From Acidobacteriota bacterium (GTDB lineage: Bacteria; Acidobacteriota; Terriglobia; Acidiferrales; UBA7541), in contig JABCZG010000030.1 of NCBI GenBank assembly GCA_013289835.1, positions 1 to 56,806 on the forward strand: DNA of 56,806 nt, in the 5' to 3' direction. A program made the position numbers and the translations under genes. This document shows positions 1 through 6,110 of the stretch, piece after piece. Below the pieces are notes generated by a model. That model was not told the DNA's origin. It did no database searches and saw nothing but the letters and a program-made list of their open reading frames with translations. How positions within the stretch are numbered: the stretch's first letter is position 1; each line of letters opens with the position of its first letter.

Positions 1-376
1 ATCAGAACAGATCCTGCTCCATCCAGTGGGCTGAGAAGCAAGAAAAATCACAGCCGGTGGAGATGTGTTTTTTCTTGACTTCTACCTTTATAGAACACTA
101 ATCAGCGCACTTCGCCTCCATCGCCACGCTGTAGGCTGTGAACTCTCCCTCGATTACATCAGTCTTTCCATCCGCCGCCTCTGTTCCAATCTGGTACGCG
201 TCGATCTTTCTTTCTCCACCGTGCACTTTTCTGTTGATCCGCTCGCCGATCCTATGGATCGATCCAAATGCGCTCCCACTGACATGTCATTCCGGGCGCA
301 GCGAGGAATCTGCTTCTCCGGTCTTTGTAGAGGCCGGGCTTCAGCCCGGCCCGCGAGCACCAGCGAGCGTTCTTGC
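1..376. other. Intergenic region without a supported gene
   Basis: No reading frame here has a convincing start, ribosome binding site or protein-like composition; the frames that cross it look like read-through of repeat sequence. The only recognisable structure is the repeat at 286-351. The stretch is fairly AT-rich at its left end. Confidence 0.5.
286..351. repeat. Dispersed intergenic repeat with perfect hairpin
   Basis: The block begins GTCATTCCGGGCGCAGCGAG and ends in a perfect hairpin, GGCCGGGC (332-339), loop TTCA, GCCCGGCC (344-351). From memory, both parts resemble short palindromic units repeated many times between genes in acidobacterial genomes, where they also create spurious reading frames. 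This is the only copy in the window, so its repeat nature is recollection, not something shown here. Confidence 0.5.
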
Positions 377-568
377 ATGTCACCGCATCTCCAACTCGTC
401 CAGCAAGAACGCCGCTTCTACTTCATCGGCCGCACCCACCGCGAAGTCATCTTCTCCGTCCTCGCCGACTCCCTCGACGAAGCCCGCCAAAAATTCCGCG
501 CTTCCGGCCGCCCCGACTCCGACGCCCTCTTCATCATCAAAACCGAAACCGAAATCTACCTCGCCTGA
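377..568 (+). CDS. Small hypothetical protein (63 aa)
   Basis: I do not recognise a named family. The peptide starts MSPHLQLVQQERRFYF and has a compact alpha/beta-looking composition (a strand-like FYFIGRTHREVIFSV stretch, then a helix with DSLDEARQKF, then a final strand FIIKTETEIYL). That is protein-like, unlike the sequence upstream in the same frame, so I placed the start at the internal ATG, right after the repeat hairpin. No clear Shine-Dalgarno precedes it. It may be a remnant of a small accessory protein. Confidence 0.4.
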   Translation: MSPHLQLVQQERRFYFIGRTHREVIFSVLADSLDEARQKFRASGRPDSDALFIIKTETEIYLA

Positions 569-686
569 CAACCCCTGGGATTCTTCTGAGTCGCCACACA
601 GGGCATAGCGGCGGACATTCTTACATAACTGGGTTCTTCCATTGAGGCTATTAACCATGATCTAATACGCCGCATTGAGGAAGAAC

Positions 687-1034
687 ATGGAAAGCACCAA
701 AAAGCTTGTTTCTGAATTCTTGGATCATCTGCACAGTAGAGCAGACGAGTCCTTTAAGGGCCGCTTGCACCAAGCATTTATTGCCTGGTATGTGGAGGCA
801 GAATTCGGTGACGTCAAATGGGACTTCACGGACGATGTAAATGACTCCGGAATTGATGCCGTGATTTGGAACTCTGAAGACAACCCACCCGTAACAATTA
901 TTCAGTCGAAATTCACGGAAAATTTCGGAAAAGGAAGGCTCGGCAAACACGCATACGCCGAATTTAAATCAGTTATCTCCATTCCTGGTTCCATTCCGTT
1001 TTCTGGTTTCTGCTTTCTGCTTTCTAATTCCTAG
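687..1034 (+). pseudogene. Truncated N-terminal fragment of an AIPR-like nuclease/defence protein
   Basis: The start ATG follows GAGGAA with a 4-base gap. Residues 1 to about 95 look like the N-terminal nuclease-like part of abortive-phage-infection (AIPR) or related PD-(D/E)xK proteins: a helical start, then GIDAVIW about 55 residues in, then VTIIQSKF. This is the D...QxK pattern expected for the core. After KHAYAEFKSV the frame runs into low-complexity T/C-rich sequence (TTTCTGCTTTCTGCTTTC) and stops at 119 codons, although such proteins are normally several hundred residues. I read it as a 5' gene fragment left by a deletion. Family assignment is inference from the motif pattern. Confidence 0.5.
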
Positions 1035-1044
1035 TTTTTCAGCC

Positions 1045-1143
1045 AACGCCCACGTCCGCGACAAAATCCGCCAACAACTCCAAGTCCTCAGAAACCTCGG
1101 CCTCCTCACCTTCCTCGGCTCCGCCTCCTACCGCCTCATCTAA
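1045..1143 (+). pseudogene. 3' remnant of a Dam-replacing/DpnI-type restriction enzyme (wHTH tail)
   Basis: An open frame of 32 codons ends in TAA and reads NAHVRDKIRQQLQVLRNLGL followed by LTFLGSASYRLI. This closely resembles the C-terminal winged-helix tail (HVRDKIRQQLQVLRD..GLIEFLGRGRYRL pattern) of Dam-replacing/DpnI-like type II restriction endonucleases. Nothing upstream in frame encodes the catalytic domain, and there is no start codon. It lies only 10 bases after the end of the truncated AIPR-like fragment, so two defence genes appear to have been joined by deletion. Confidence 0.6.
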
Positions 1144-1163
1144 TGGTCAGAAAGCTTCCTCTT

Positions 1164-1212
1164 CTCTTACTGAAAACTGACACCTGATAACTGTCAACGA
1201 CCCCCTGCGTCG
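1164..1212. repeat. TA-flanking repeat, copy 1
   Basis: A 49-bp unit beginning CTCTTACTGAAAACTGACA and ending CCCCTGCGTCGC. A second copy with few differences is at 3622-3670. Each copy ends 13-15 bases from the stop codon of a minus-strand toxin gene (1226 and 3686). Confidence 0.75.
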
Positions 1213-1225
1213 CCCCCGCCCCCGC

Positions 1226-1594
1226 TTACCGCACGAGCGGCAGTCGCCGGACTCGCACCGCTTTTTCCGTCACCGAGACCATTGCCCCCTTCTCCAAATC
1301 TTCTTCGCAAATCTCCAGCACGTCCTTAAGGAGATCGGCTAGGCCCGCCGCCCGTAATCCTTCGATCCGAACGCGAATCACGGAGGGCCCCGCACCGCCA
1401 GACCTGGCCATCAGGGTATGGAAATCAGCGTCGAGTGTCACGACTACGCGGGAATGTTTCTCCGCGAAGGCGAGGATCTCTGCATCCTCGGCTCCGGCCA
1501 TGCCAATCTCGCCTACGTGCACCGCTTCAATTCCGGTTTTGCTCAGTTGTGAGACTGTGGATCGCGGAAGACCTTGGTCGAGCAACAGCTTCAT
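1226..1594 (-). CDS. DUF5615 PIN-like toxin component
   Basis: A 122-residue protein of the DUF5615/Mut7-C-like PIN family, the presumed ribonuclease partner of DUF433 antitoxins. The start MKLLLDQGLP carries the first acidic residue (D6), and the VVVTLDADF stretch near residue 50 carries the others expected in a PIN-like active site. It overlaps the upstream DUF433 gene by four bases, so the pair is translationally coupled with the antitoxin first. Family and toxin role come from established knowledge; activity is not shown by the sequence. Repeat copy 1 follows directly downstream. Confidence 0.85.
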   Translation of the reverse strand: MKLLLDQGLPRSTVSQLSKTGIEAVHVGEIGMAGAEDAEILAFAEKHSRVVVTLDADFHTLMARSGGAGPSVIRVRIEGLRAAGLADLLKDVLEICEEDLEKGAMVSVTEKAVRVRRLPLVR

Positions 1595-1824
1595 CGCGCA
1601 TTGGGCAGCGGCACAACCTTGTCCTCAATCAACGCCGAAGCAAATGCCAGTGCCTGCCGGATGTCTTCATCCTCTAATTCGGGATACTCCTGTTTCAGCT
1701 CTGCACGGTCGGGATAGAGCGCCAGCGCTTCGAGAACCCGCCGGACGGTGAGCCGCAAGTTGCGGATGCAAGGCTCTCCGTTCATTCGGGCAACGTCCGT
1801 CGTGATGCGGTCCAGGTTCTCCAT
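1591..1824 (-). CDS. DUF433 antitoxin
   Basis: A 77-residue DUF433 protein with the typical start MENLDRITTDVARMNGEPCI, then R..LTVRRVLEALA, and a helical tail with PELEDEDIRQALAFA. Such proteins carry a winged/ribbon DNA-binding fold and act as antitoxin and repressor for DUF5615. I chose the ATG at 1824; a frame extension upstream adds residues without family similarity. Overlaps the toxin gene by ATGA. Confidence 0.85.
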   Translation of the reverse strand: MENLDRITTDVARMNGEPCIRNLRLTVRRVLEALALYPDRAELKQEYPELEDEDIRQALAFASALIEDKVVPLPNAR

Positions 1825-1904
1825 GGCAGCTTCTCGGCTCAGTCTAGGCGCGCCTCCGCGAACTGTCAATCGCCGGGTGCCACAGTCTTCAGCTTAAACC
1901 CTAC

Positions 1905-1922
1905 GGGTTTTGACTATTCCCC
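1905..1922. repeat. GGGKTTTGACTWTTCCCC repeat, copy A
   Basis: First of three near-identical short tracts in intergenic DNA of the TA region (others at 2861-2880 and 3577-3597). The shared core is TTGACTTTTCCCC with one base different here. Possibly part of a larger degenerate repeat, since GGGTGCC-type sequence precedes each copy. Confidence 0.55.
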
Positions 1923-1964
1923 GCCAACCCGCCGCTCCATCCCCAAATTTCCTGGCCTTTTTCC

Positions 1965-1993
1965 TTGACAAAAAGTGCCTCCCATCGTATAGT
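1965..1993 (+). promoter_or_regulatory. Near-consensus sigma-70 promoter without a gene
   Basis: TTGACA (1965-1970), a 17-base spacer and TATAGT (1988-1993), one mismatch from full consensus. Transcription would begin near 2000. No convincing coding frame lies within 900 bases downstream on the plus strand. The downstream DNA instead carries two strong hairpins and a direct repeat, so the promoter may drive a non-coding RNA or belong to a mobile repeat. Confidence 0.65.
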
Positions 1994-2042
1994 ACCCCTC
2001 AGGTAATCATCCATCGTAAGCCCGGGAACGCCCACTCTTCTC

Positions 2043-2065
2043 CATCCCGCGGGTTTAGCGGGATG
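2043..2065. repeat. Perfect 8-bp stem-loop
   Basis: CATCCCGC (2043-2050), loop GGGTTTA, GCGGGATG (2058-2065), some 45 bases after the predicted transcription start at about 2000. Confidence 0.7.
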
Positions 2066-2110
2066 AACCTTCAGATTTGCGTTTCTGCTTTCGGAAGCCT
2101 GCTTTTCGCC

Positions 2111-2140
2111 CTAAGTCCTCTATCCGCAACACTTACGAAA
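2111..2140. repeat. Imperfect direct repeat with GCAACACTTAC core, copy 1
   Basis: CTAAGTCCTCTATCCGCAAC continuing ACTTACGAAA. It matches 2239-2268 at most positions (CTAAGCCCTTTAGATGCAAC then ACTTACAAAA) and more distantly 4676-4711. All three lie outside genes. Confidence 0.7.
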
Positions 2141-2177
2141 CAAACCGCATTTTGTACGATTTTGGAGCAATAACCTA

Positions 2178-2223
2178 TTTAGAATCAACACTTGTTGGCG
2201 GCCGTGTAAGTGTTGATTCTAAA
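2178..2223. repeat. Perfect 16-bp inverted repeat (stem-loop)
   Basis: TTTAGAATCAACACTT (2178-2193), a 14-base loop, AAGTGTTGATTCTAAA (2208-2223). The arms are perfectly complementary. No T-run follows, so it is not a typical intrinsic terminator. The CAACACTT word in the arm is also the core of the flanking direct repeats, which ties the three elements together as one repeat structure. Confidence 0.85.
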
Positions 2224-2238
2224 CCACTTATGCCAAGT

Positions 2239-2268
2239 CTAAGCCCTTTAGATGCAACACTTACAAAA
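2239..2268. repeat. Imperfect direct repeat with GCAACACTTAC core, copy 2
   Basis: Second copy of the unit at 2111-2140, spaced 128 bases away with the 16-bp inverted repeat between them. It is followed by CCGGGGG, as is the third, diverged copy at 4676-4711. Confidence 0.7.
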
Positions 2269-2369
2269 AACCGGGGGAGGGGACCCGATTATCGTTAACT
2301 AGAGTGGGCATGGGGTGCACAGCCTTCGATTCAATGGCAGGGACTGCGAGGGTTGGGGGCTGGAGAAGA

Positions 2370-2669
2370 TCAGCGGTATCGTGCGTCGTCAAAGACGGCA
2401 TCCGAACTATCTTCGGACCCACGTCCTTCCAGTCTTTTTACCAACTGGCAGAATGTGCACTGGTGCAAGTGGTTCTGCAACACGATGTACGCTCGAGCGT
2501 AATTCGCTAGCAATCGCAGAAGTTCGTCCCCCGCATCTTTCCTGACCACCCGTGACTGACTAACTTTTGCGCGACGCTCGTTCCAGATCGCCAAAGCTCG
2601 CTCGCATTCCTCTAGCAGCGTTTGATATCTTTCGCAAATCCCTGTTTTGACGTACTGTGGACTGCTCAT
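2370..2669 (-). CDS. Small hypothetical protein (99 aa), conserved in Acidobacteria
   Basis: Start MSSPQYVKTGICERYQTLLE; the rest is helical, with DELLRLLANYARAYIVLQNH and a late CTFC pair. The pattern YVK.G.C.RY....., W..RRA, DELLRL...YA.AY..L..H...C resembles a family of small acidobacterial proteins of unknown function that I recall. The two upstream in-frame ATGs are alternative starts (up to 2684). It stands alone on the minus strand. No function can be proposed. Confidence 0.55.
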   Translation of the reverse strand: MSSPQYVKTGICERYQTLLEECERALAIWNERRAKVSQSRVVRKDAGDELLRLLANYARAYIVLQNHLHQCTFCQLVKRLEGRGSEDSSDAVFDDARYR

Positions 2670-2860
2670 GACCATCACCTTCACTGTCGGTAGTGCACTT
2701 CCTTCGCCAAAAGAGATAAGTCGCGCGTTTTAGGTCTCTTGAGCCAATAAGGTGTCTCGTTTTGAACAGGGTCCCGGTACGCAGAAACGGCCATTTCACA
2801 CCGCTTAACGGTAGTATTTATAGAGCCGAGCGGGTGCCCTACCCTTGGTTTTGTAAGCGT

Positions 2861-2880
2861 GGGGGTTTTGACTTTTCCCC
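2861..2880. repeat. GGGKTTTGACTWTTCCCC repeat, copy B
   Basis: GGGGGTTTTGACTTTTCCCC, immediately upstream of the first HicB-like gene. Compare copies at 1905-1922 and 3577-3597. Confidence 0.6.
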
Positions 2881-2908
2881 TCTCACAATCCTGAGCTATG
2901 ATGAATCC

Positions 2909-3091
2909 ATGACCACCCGCGACTTCAGAGTTTTTCTCGAGCCCGACGAGGACTACGGCGGCTACATCGTGGTCTGTCCTTCCATCCCCGGCTGCTACTC
3001 TCAGGGCAAGACCGTCCCCGAAGCCCTCGCCAATATCCGCGAAGCCATCGACCTCTGCCTCGAAGACATTGAGAGCGCACCTTCATGGTAA
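2909..3091 (+). CDS. HicB-like antitoxin (short)
   Basis: A 60-residue HicB/DUF1902-type protein: strand FRVFLEPDED, then GGYIVVCPSIPGCYSQG, then a helix KTVPEALANIREAIDLCLED. The CPSIPGCYSQGKT stretch is the HicB hallmark. It has the partial RNase-H-like fold only, with no DNA-binding domain. A TATGAT hexamer at 2897-2902 lies six bases before the ATG, so transcription could start at or near the start codon (leaderless). A second HicB-type gene begins 12 bases after the stop. Confidence 0.8.
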   Translation: MTTRDFRVFLEPDEDYGGYIVVCPSIPGCYSQGKTVPEALANIREAIDLCLEDIESAPSW

Positions 3092-3103
3092 ACTCCATGT
3101 GCA

Positions 3104-3331
3104 ATGACTCTCTACAGCTATCCCATTACCGTCGAACGCGAAGGCAAGCGTTATTACGCCTACAGCGACGATTTCCCTGGCGTCTACGGTCTTGGCAAAT
3201 CCATCGAGCAAGCCAAGAAAAGCATCCTGGAGGCCATGCGCCTCTACATCCAACATTATCGTAAGAAGGGCAAACCCGTTCCCGCAACTCGGACCATCTA
3301 CGCGGAAACCGTCACACTCGCGATGGACTGA
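3104..3331 (+). CDS. hicB: HicB family antitoxin
   Basis: A 75-residue HicB protein: YSYPITVEREGKRYYAYSDDFPGVYGLGKS followed by an amphipathic helix (IEQAKKSILEAMRLYIQHYR), here split: the DFPGVYGLGKS motif is at residues 24-34. HicB normally neutralises the mRNA interferase HicA, encoded next to it. A HicA-like frame follows at once but lacks a usable start. Two HicB genes in tandem before one HicA remnant is unusual. Confidence 0.85.
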   Translation: MTLYSYPITVEREGKRYYAYSDDFPGVYGLGKSIEQAKKSILEAMRLYIQHYRKKGKPVPATRTIYAETVTLAMD

Positions 3332-3532
3332 TGGTTCCCGCTCGAACTCATTCGCTTCCTCCTCCGCCACGGCTATCGCAAAGTCCGCCAAGCAGGTTCC
3401 CATCTGATTCTGGAGCATCCCACTCGAAAACCTCTCGTGGTTCCCGTTCACGCTGGTGATCTTCCGAAGGGCTTATTTCTCAAGATTCTGAAGGACGCAG
3501 AATTCACGCTCGAAGACTTCCGAAGGGATTAA
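3332..3532 (+). pseudogene. hicA: HicA-like toxin frame without a start codon (frameshifted)
   Basis: In the frame directly after the hicB TGA the sequence reads PLELIRFLLRHGYRKVRQAG then SHLILEHPTRKPLVVPVHAG and LPKGLFLKILKDAEFTLEDF. This is a clear HicA double-stranded-RNA-binding-like fold with the catalytic His in the GSH motif. No ATG, GTG or TTG opens this frame. The expected start, an ATG at 3331 overlapping the hicB stop (TGATG), is in a different frame, and one extra base shortly after it (GTTCCCG) would explain the shift. Either the toxin is dead by frameshift, or the base call is wrong, or translation uses re-coding. Confidence 0.7.
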
Positions 3533-3576
3533 GCATGGGGCTGGGTGCCCCTGCCCCACACGTCGACTCTACGTGC

Positions 3577-3597
3577 GGGGGATTTGACTTTTCCCCC
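3577..3597. repeat. GGGKTTTGACTWTTCCCC repeat, copy C
   Basis: GGGGGATTTGACTTTTCCCC plus one C, downstream of the HicA remnant and 24 bases before TA-flanking repeat copy 2. Confidence 0.6.
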
Positions 3598-3621
3598 GCC
3601 ATTCGCGTAAAGATTTCTCCC

Positions 3622-3670
3622 CTCTTACTGAAAACTGACAACTGAAAACTGTCAACCACCCCTGCGTCGC
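3622..3670. repeat. TA-flanking repeat, copy 2
   Basis: CTCTTACTGAAAACTGACAA through CCCCTGCGTCGC, nearly identical to 1164-1212. It ends 15 bases from the stop codon of the VapC-type toxin, as copy 1 does for the DUF5615 toxin. Confidence 0.75.
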
Positions 3671-3685
3671 ACGTGCCCCGCTGTT

Positions 3686-4108
3686 TCACAAGCTGGTGAT
3701 CGACAATTTCGGAAACGACGCCTGATAAATGCCCGCATCCAGCGTCAGCAATTTATACCCGTTCACCAGCGCATGCGCCCCAATCACAAAATCCGCTAGA
3801 ATGCATCGCGCTTCCGCGCCGTTCTGTTTTCTTCGCCGTGCTGCGTAGCTTTGGAACGCCGTTCCTGCTGTCCGCCACATCTTCTCCTCAAATTCCCATT
3901 CCACGGCGATGCCCGTCTCCTCACAGAACCGGTCCACAAACGCTTCTGTCCTTCCTTGCCCCGCCACCAATTCCGCGTAGACCGCTCCCGATATCACTAG
4001 CGTGCCCTCGTTAAACGTTTTGTCCAACGCCGCCCGCGCTGCGCGATGAAGTGAATCGGACGCGTCCCAAAGCGCTATGATCACATTTGTGTCGATCGCG
4101 GTCGTCAT
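3686..4108 (-). CDS. VapC-type PIN-domain toxin
   Basis: A 140-residue PIN domain protein. The first catalytic aspartate is in MTTAIDTNVIIALWD (D6), the conserved glutamate in VYAELVAG (about residue 45), and the later acidic pair around ILADFVIGAHAL and LLTLDAGIY. These proteins are Mg-dependent RNases that cleave tRNA or rRNA. It overlaps the AbrB-type antitoxin gene upstream by four bases. Length and motif order are normal, so it is likely intact. Confidence 0.88.
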   Translation of the reverse strand: MTTAIDTNVIIALWDASDSLHRAARAALDKTFNEGTLVISGAVYAELVAGQGRTEAFVDRFCEETGIAVEWEFEEKMWRTAGTAFQSYAARRRKQNGAEARCILADFVIGAHALVNGYKLLTLDAGIYQASFPKLSITSL

Positions 4109-4353
4109 TCCTCGTCATGCCCGCGTAGTTCGCGCATCCACTTCTGTATCGCCTTCTTGCCCTTGCCGATTCCTGGATTGCCGATTCCCATGTATTTCGC
4201 GAAGGGACTCTCTTTCCGCACCGCCGTTACGCGCATACCCTTTCCATCTTCCTCAAATTCCAATCGGTCTCCGGCCCGCACGCCAAGCCTGCGCCGCACT
4301 TCCTGCGGTATGGTGATCTGCCCCTTGCTCGTCACTTTCGCCTGCTTCTTCAT
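4105..4353 (-). CDS. AbrB/SpoVT-type antitoxin
   Basis: An 82-residue protein with an N-terminal swapped-hairpin AbrB DNA-binding domain (KVTSKGQITIPQEVRRRLGV, then GDRLEFEEDGKGMRV) and a C-terminal helical tail likely to wrap the PIN toxin. It would repress its own operon and neutralise the VapC partner encoded directly downstream. Confidence 0.9.
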   Translation of the reverse strand: MKKQAKVTSKGQITIPQEVRRRLGVRAGDRLEFEEDGKGMRVTAVRKESPFAKYMGIGNPGIGKGKKAIQKWMRELRGHDEE

Positions 4354-5076
4354 CGCCGCGCTCCCATTCCTTACTTTACCACGGCTTCCTTACTCTTGGT
4401 TCCCCCTTTTTCTGCCTCTTATCTGCGCCCTCTGCGTCTCAACAACTTCCCGCTTCATTCGAATGCTAACCACAAAGGTATTGACATGCAGTATATTCTT
4501 GTGCTGTGATTCCCCGTGTTTGCCAGCCTACAGCCCCGCTCCGTAAGGTTTTCGCCCCTCGCCACCAATCCCTCCCGCCATTCCCGTCACAGCAACAAAA
4601 TTCGCGTCACACGCGCAATTTTTCGCCCTTTCGTTTCAGCAGCTTGCGCACTCTTTCATTTTTCGTATCCTGCAACCCCTTTGCTTGCCACTCTTACGAA
4701 AACACCGGGGGTGTATCCCAACTCTTCCCACTTTGGAACGAGCCACCAAATTCCACCGCCCCTCGCGTTTTCAACCACTTACAAATTGCCCATTTTTTAT
4801 CTCCTTTCTTCTCACATTCATACGTGTAATGGGGGGGTGGGGGGGTGCGACTCCCAAACTATAAGGACGGCTTCGGCAGAAGAAAGCGCACAAGCCGCAA
4901 CCCTCTTGTCTCCCTCCTCGCCCAGGAACGCCAACTTCCGTTTGGAATTCCTGCGCGGGAGCTGCCGCATAAAAATGCCAACGGCGCCCCGACAATTGCC
5001 AGGACGCCGCCAGATACAACTCTTCTCGCGCGCGGAGGAACAAAGCCTCCGCTCGACACCGCTAAAACGCATGCAG
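4354..5076. other. Long intergenic region
   Basis: About 720 bases with no supported gene. Contains a diverged copy of the GCAACACTTAC-type repeat (4676-4711), a G-rich tract around 4829-4847, and a GCGGAGG/CCTCCGC stem-loop (5032-5052) just downstream of the next minus-strand gene; that stem has no T-run, so its role as a terminator is doubtful. Long plus-strand frames here are antisense or low-complexity. Confidence 0.5.
4676..4711. repeat. Diverged third copy of the ACTTAC-type repeat
   Basis: CCCCTTTGCTTGCCACTCTT then ACGAAAACACCGGGGG. Compare 2242-2276, CCCTTTAGATGCAACACTTA then CAAAAAACCGGGGG. In one frame each copy reads ATLTK, a signature I associate with spurious acidobacterial reading frames. 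Confidence 0.55.
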
Positions 5077-5832
5077 CTATTTGTGGCCGGAGTGCGTAAT
5101 GCGCGCCATGATGTCGCGCCGGCTGTCAAGCACCGAGGCATTGGCGAATTCCTCGCGCTCCGCCGCGTTCATCTTGCCAAGCGTTGCGTTGATCGCGGTG
5201 GCCCATTTGTCCATGCCATCGGCATTTGGATACGTGATCACCAGGCAGCGCATCGAAGGCGCCATCGTATTTACGTACTGTTCGTCCAGCCCGTAGTACG
5301 TCGCCGAACCCTTTTTGATCTGGTCATCGAACGTCGCCACCAGATACTTCTTGAGCGCCGCGGCGTACACGCTCGGCTTCTCCGGCTTTGCATTCGAACA
5401 GACTACTCGCAGGTACGCCGGTGTTCCGGTGCCCATGCGATACATGGAAGTCTGCATCAAATAATCTTCGTGCTTGGTGGACGCAATCTGTCCCGGCCGC
5501 GGCCCCGCCTTGCGCACTTCGTCAAGCACCTTGGTCAGCCCCGCGAGGCTCGTCGAAGACCATGCCGCGCCGTGCGTGTAGCCGTCCGGGGTGTGCACCA
5601 GCTGTTCGAACGTCGACCAGCTCAGGATCGTGCCATCGGCAGCAAGCTTCTCAAAAATCGGCACGGCATTCTTCTCCGTGTCTTCCGAGTACGCCGCCCA
5701 ACTGGCGCGCGGAACCTGGAACTGGCTTACAAAGGTGTAGACAATCGGCGTTGGCTCCATCTGCGAAAATGCCAGCGGTACGCTGATCACCGCCAACACA
5801 AACACAAGCAGACCCGCATTCCGTTTTATCAT
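5077..5832 (-). CDS. Secreted protein of unknown function (251 aa)
   Basis: The ATG at 5832 follows AGGAGG with a 6-base spacer, so it is preferred over an ATG six codons upstream. A signal peptide covers about residues 1-24 (LLVFVLAVISVPLAFS). The mature part repeats the theme of YTFVSQFQVPRASWAAYSED and has a Y-rich middle, and may be an alpha/beta barrel-like dimer fold similar to NIPSNAP-type proteins, but I cannot assign a family. No cysteine-rich or catalytic motif stands out. It has its own promoter candidate at 6001-6029 and a leader of about 160 bases. Confidence 0.75.
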   Translation of the reverse strand: MIKRNAGLLVFVLAVISVPLAFSQMEPTPIVYTFVSQFQVPRASWAAYSEDTEKNAVPIFEKLAADGTILSWSTFEQLVHTPDGYTHGAAWSSTSLAGLTKVLDEVRKAGPRPGQIASTKHEDYLMQTSMYRMGTGTPAYLRVVCSNAKPEKPSVYAAALKKYLVATFDDQIKKGSATYYGLDEQYVNTMAPSMRCLVITYPNADGMDKWATAINATLGKMNAAEREEFANASVLDSRRDIMARITHSGHK

Positions 5833-6000
5833 TTTTGTCCTCCTGGACAATCTGGCGGAGCCGCGTGACGTAACGAACGCGAAGGTCGCTCCTCGTCACT
5901 CCATCCGCGGAGTCCGCGAAGTGGGCAGGATGCGGCGTTCGGTCTAGTGGGTAACCTGGAAAAAGGGGCTTGCGCCCGGGGCACCGGCCAGTGTGGGCAG

Positions 6001-6029
6001 ACAGTATCCCCGTATTCCAAAGATGTCAA
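6001..6029 (-). promoter_or_regulatory. Sigma-70-type promoter for the secreted protein gene
   Basis: On the minus strand TTGACA (6029-6024), a 17-base spacer, and TACTGT (6006-6001). Transcription would begin near 5994 and reach the ATG at 5832 after about 160 bases. It lies between the methyltransferase stop and the secreted protein start. Confidence 0.6.
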
Positions 6030-6110
6030 GTAAATCGCTTGCGAATTCATTGGGATCGCAGAACTACGGATTTTCTCGGGCCGGGCAGTCTCCGTTCGAA
6101 CGACGAAAAA

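Noticed and set aside
4481..4486. TTGACA as a promoter -35
   Set aside because: No acceptable -10 hexamer at 16-18 bases; TATATT is only about six bases away. No gene follows.
5032..5052. GCGGAGG/CCTCCGC stem-loop as terminator of the exported protein gene
   Set aside because: No T-run on the minus strand; kept only as a remark on the intergenic region.
4516..5868. A 450-codon plus-strand open frame
   Set aside because: Antisense to the exported protein at 5077-5832, which has signal peptide, AGGAGG site and promoter. The plus frame is Arg-rich and has no family features.
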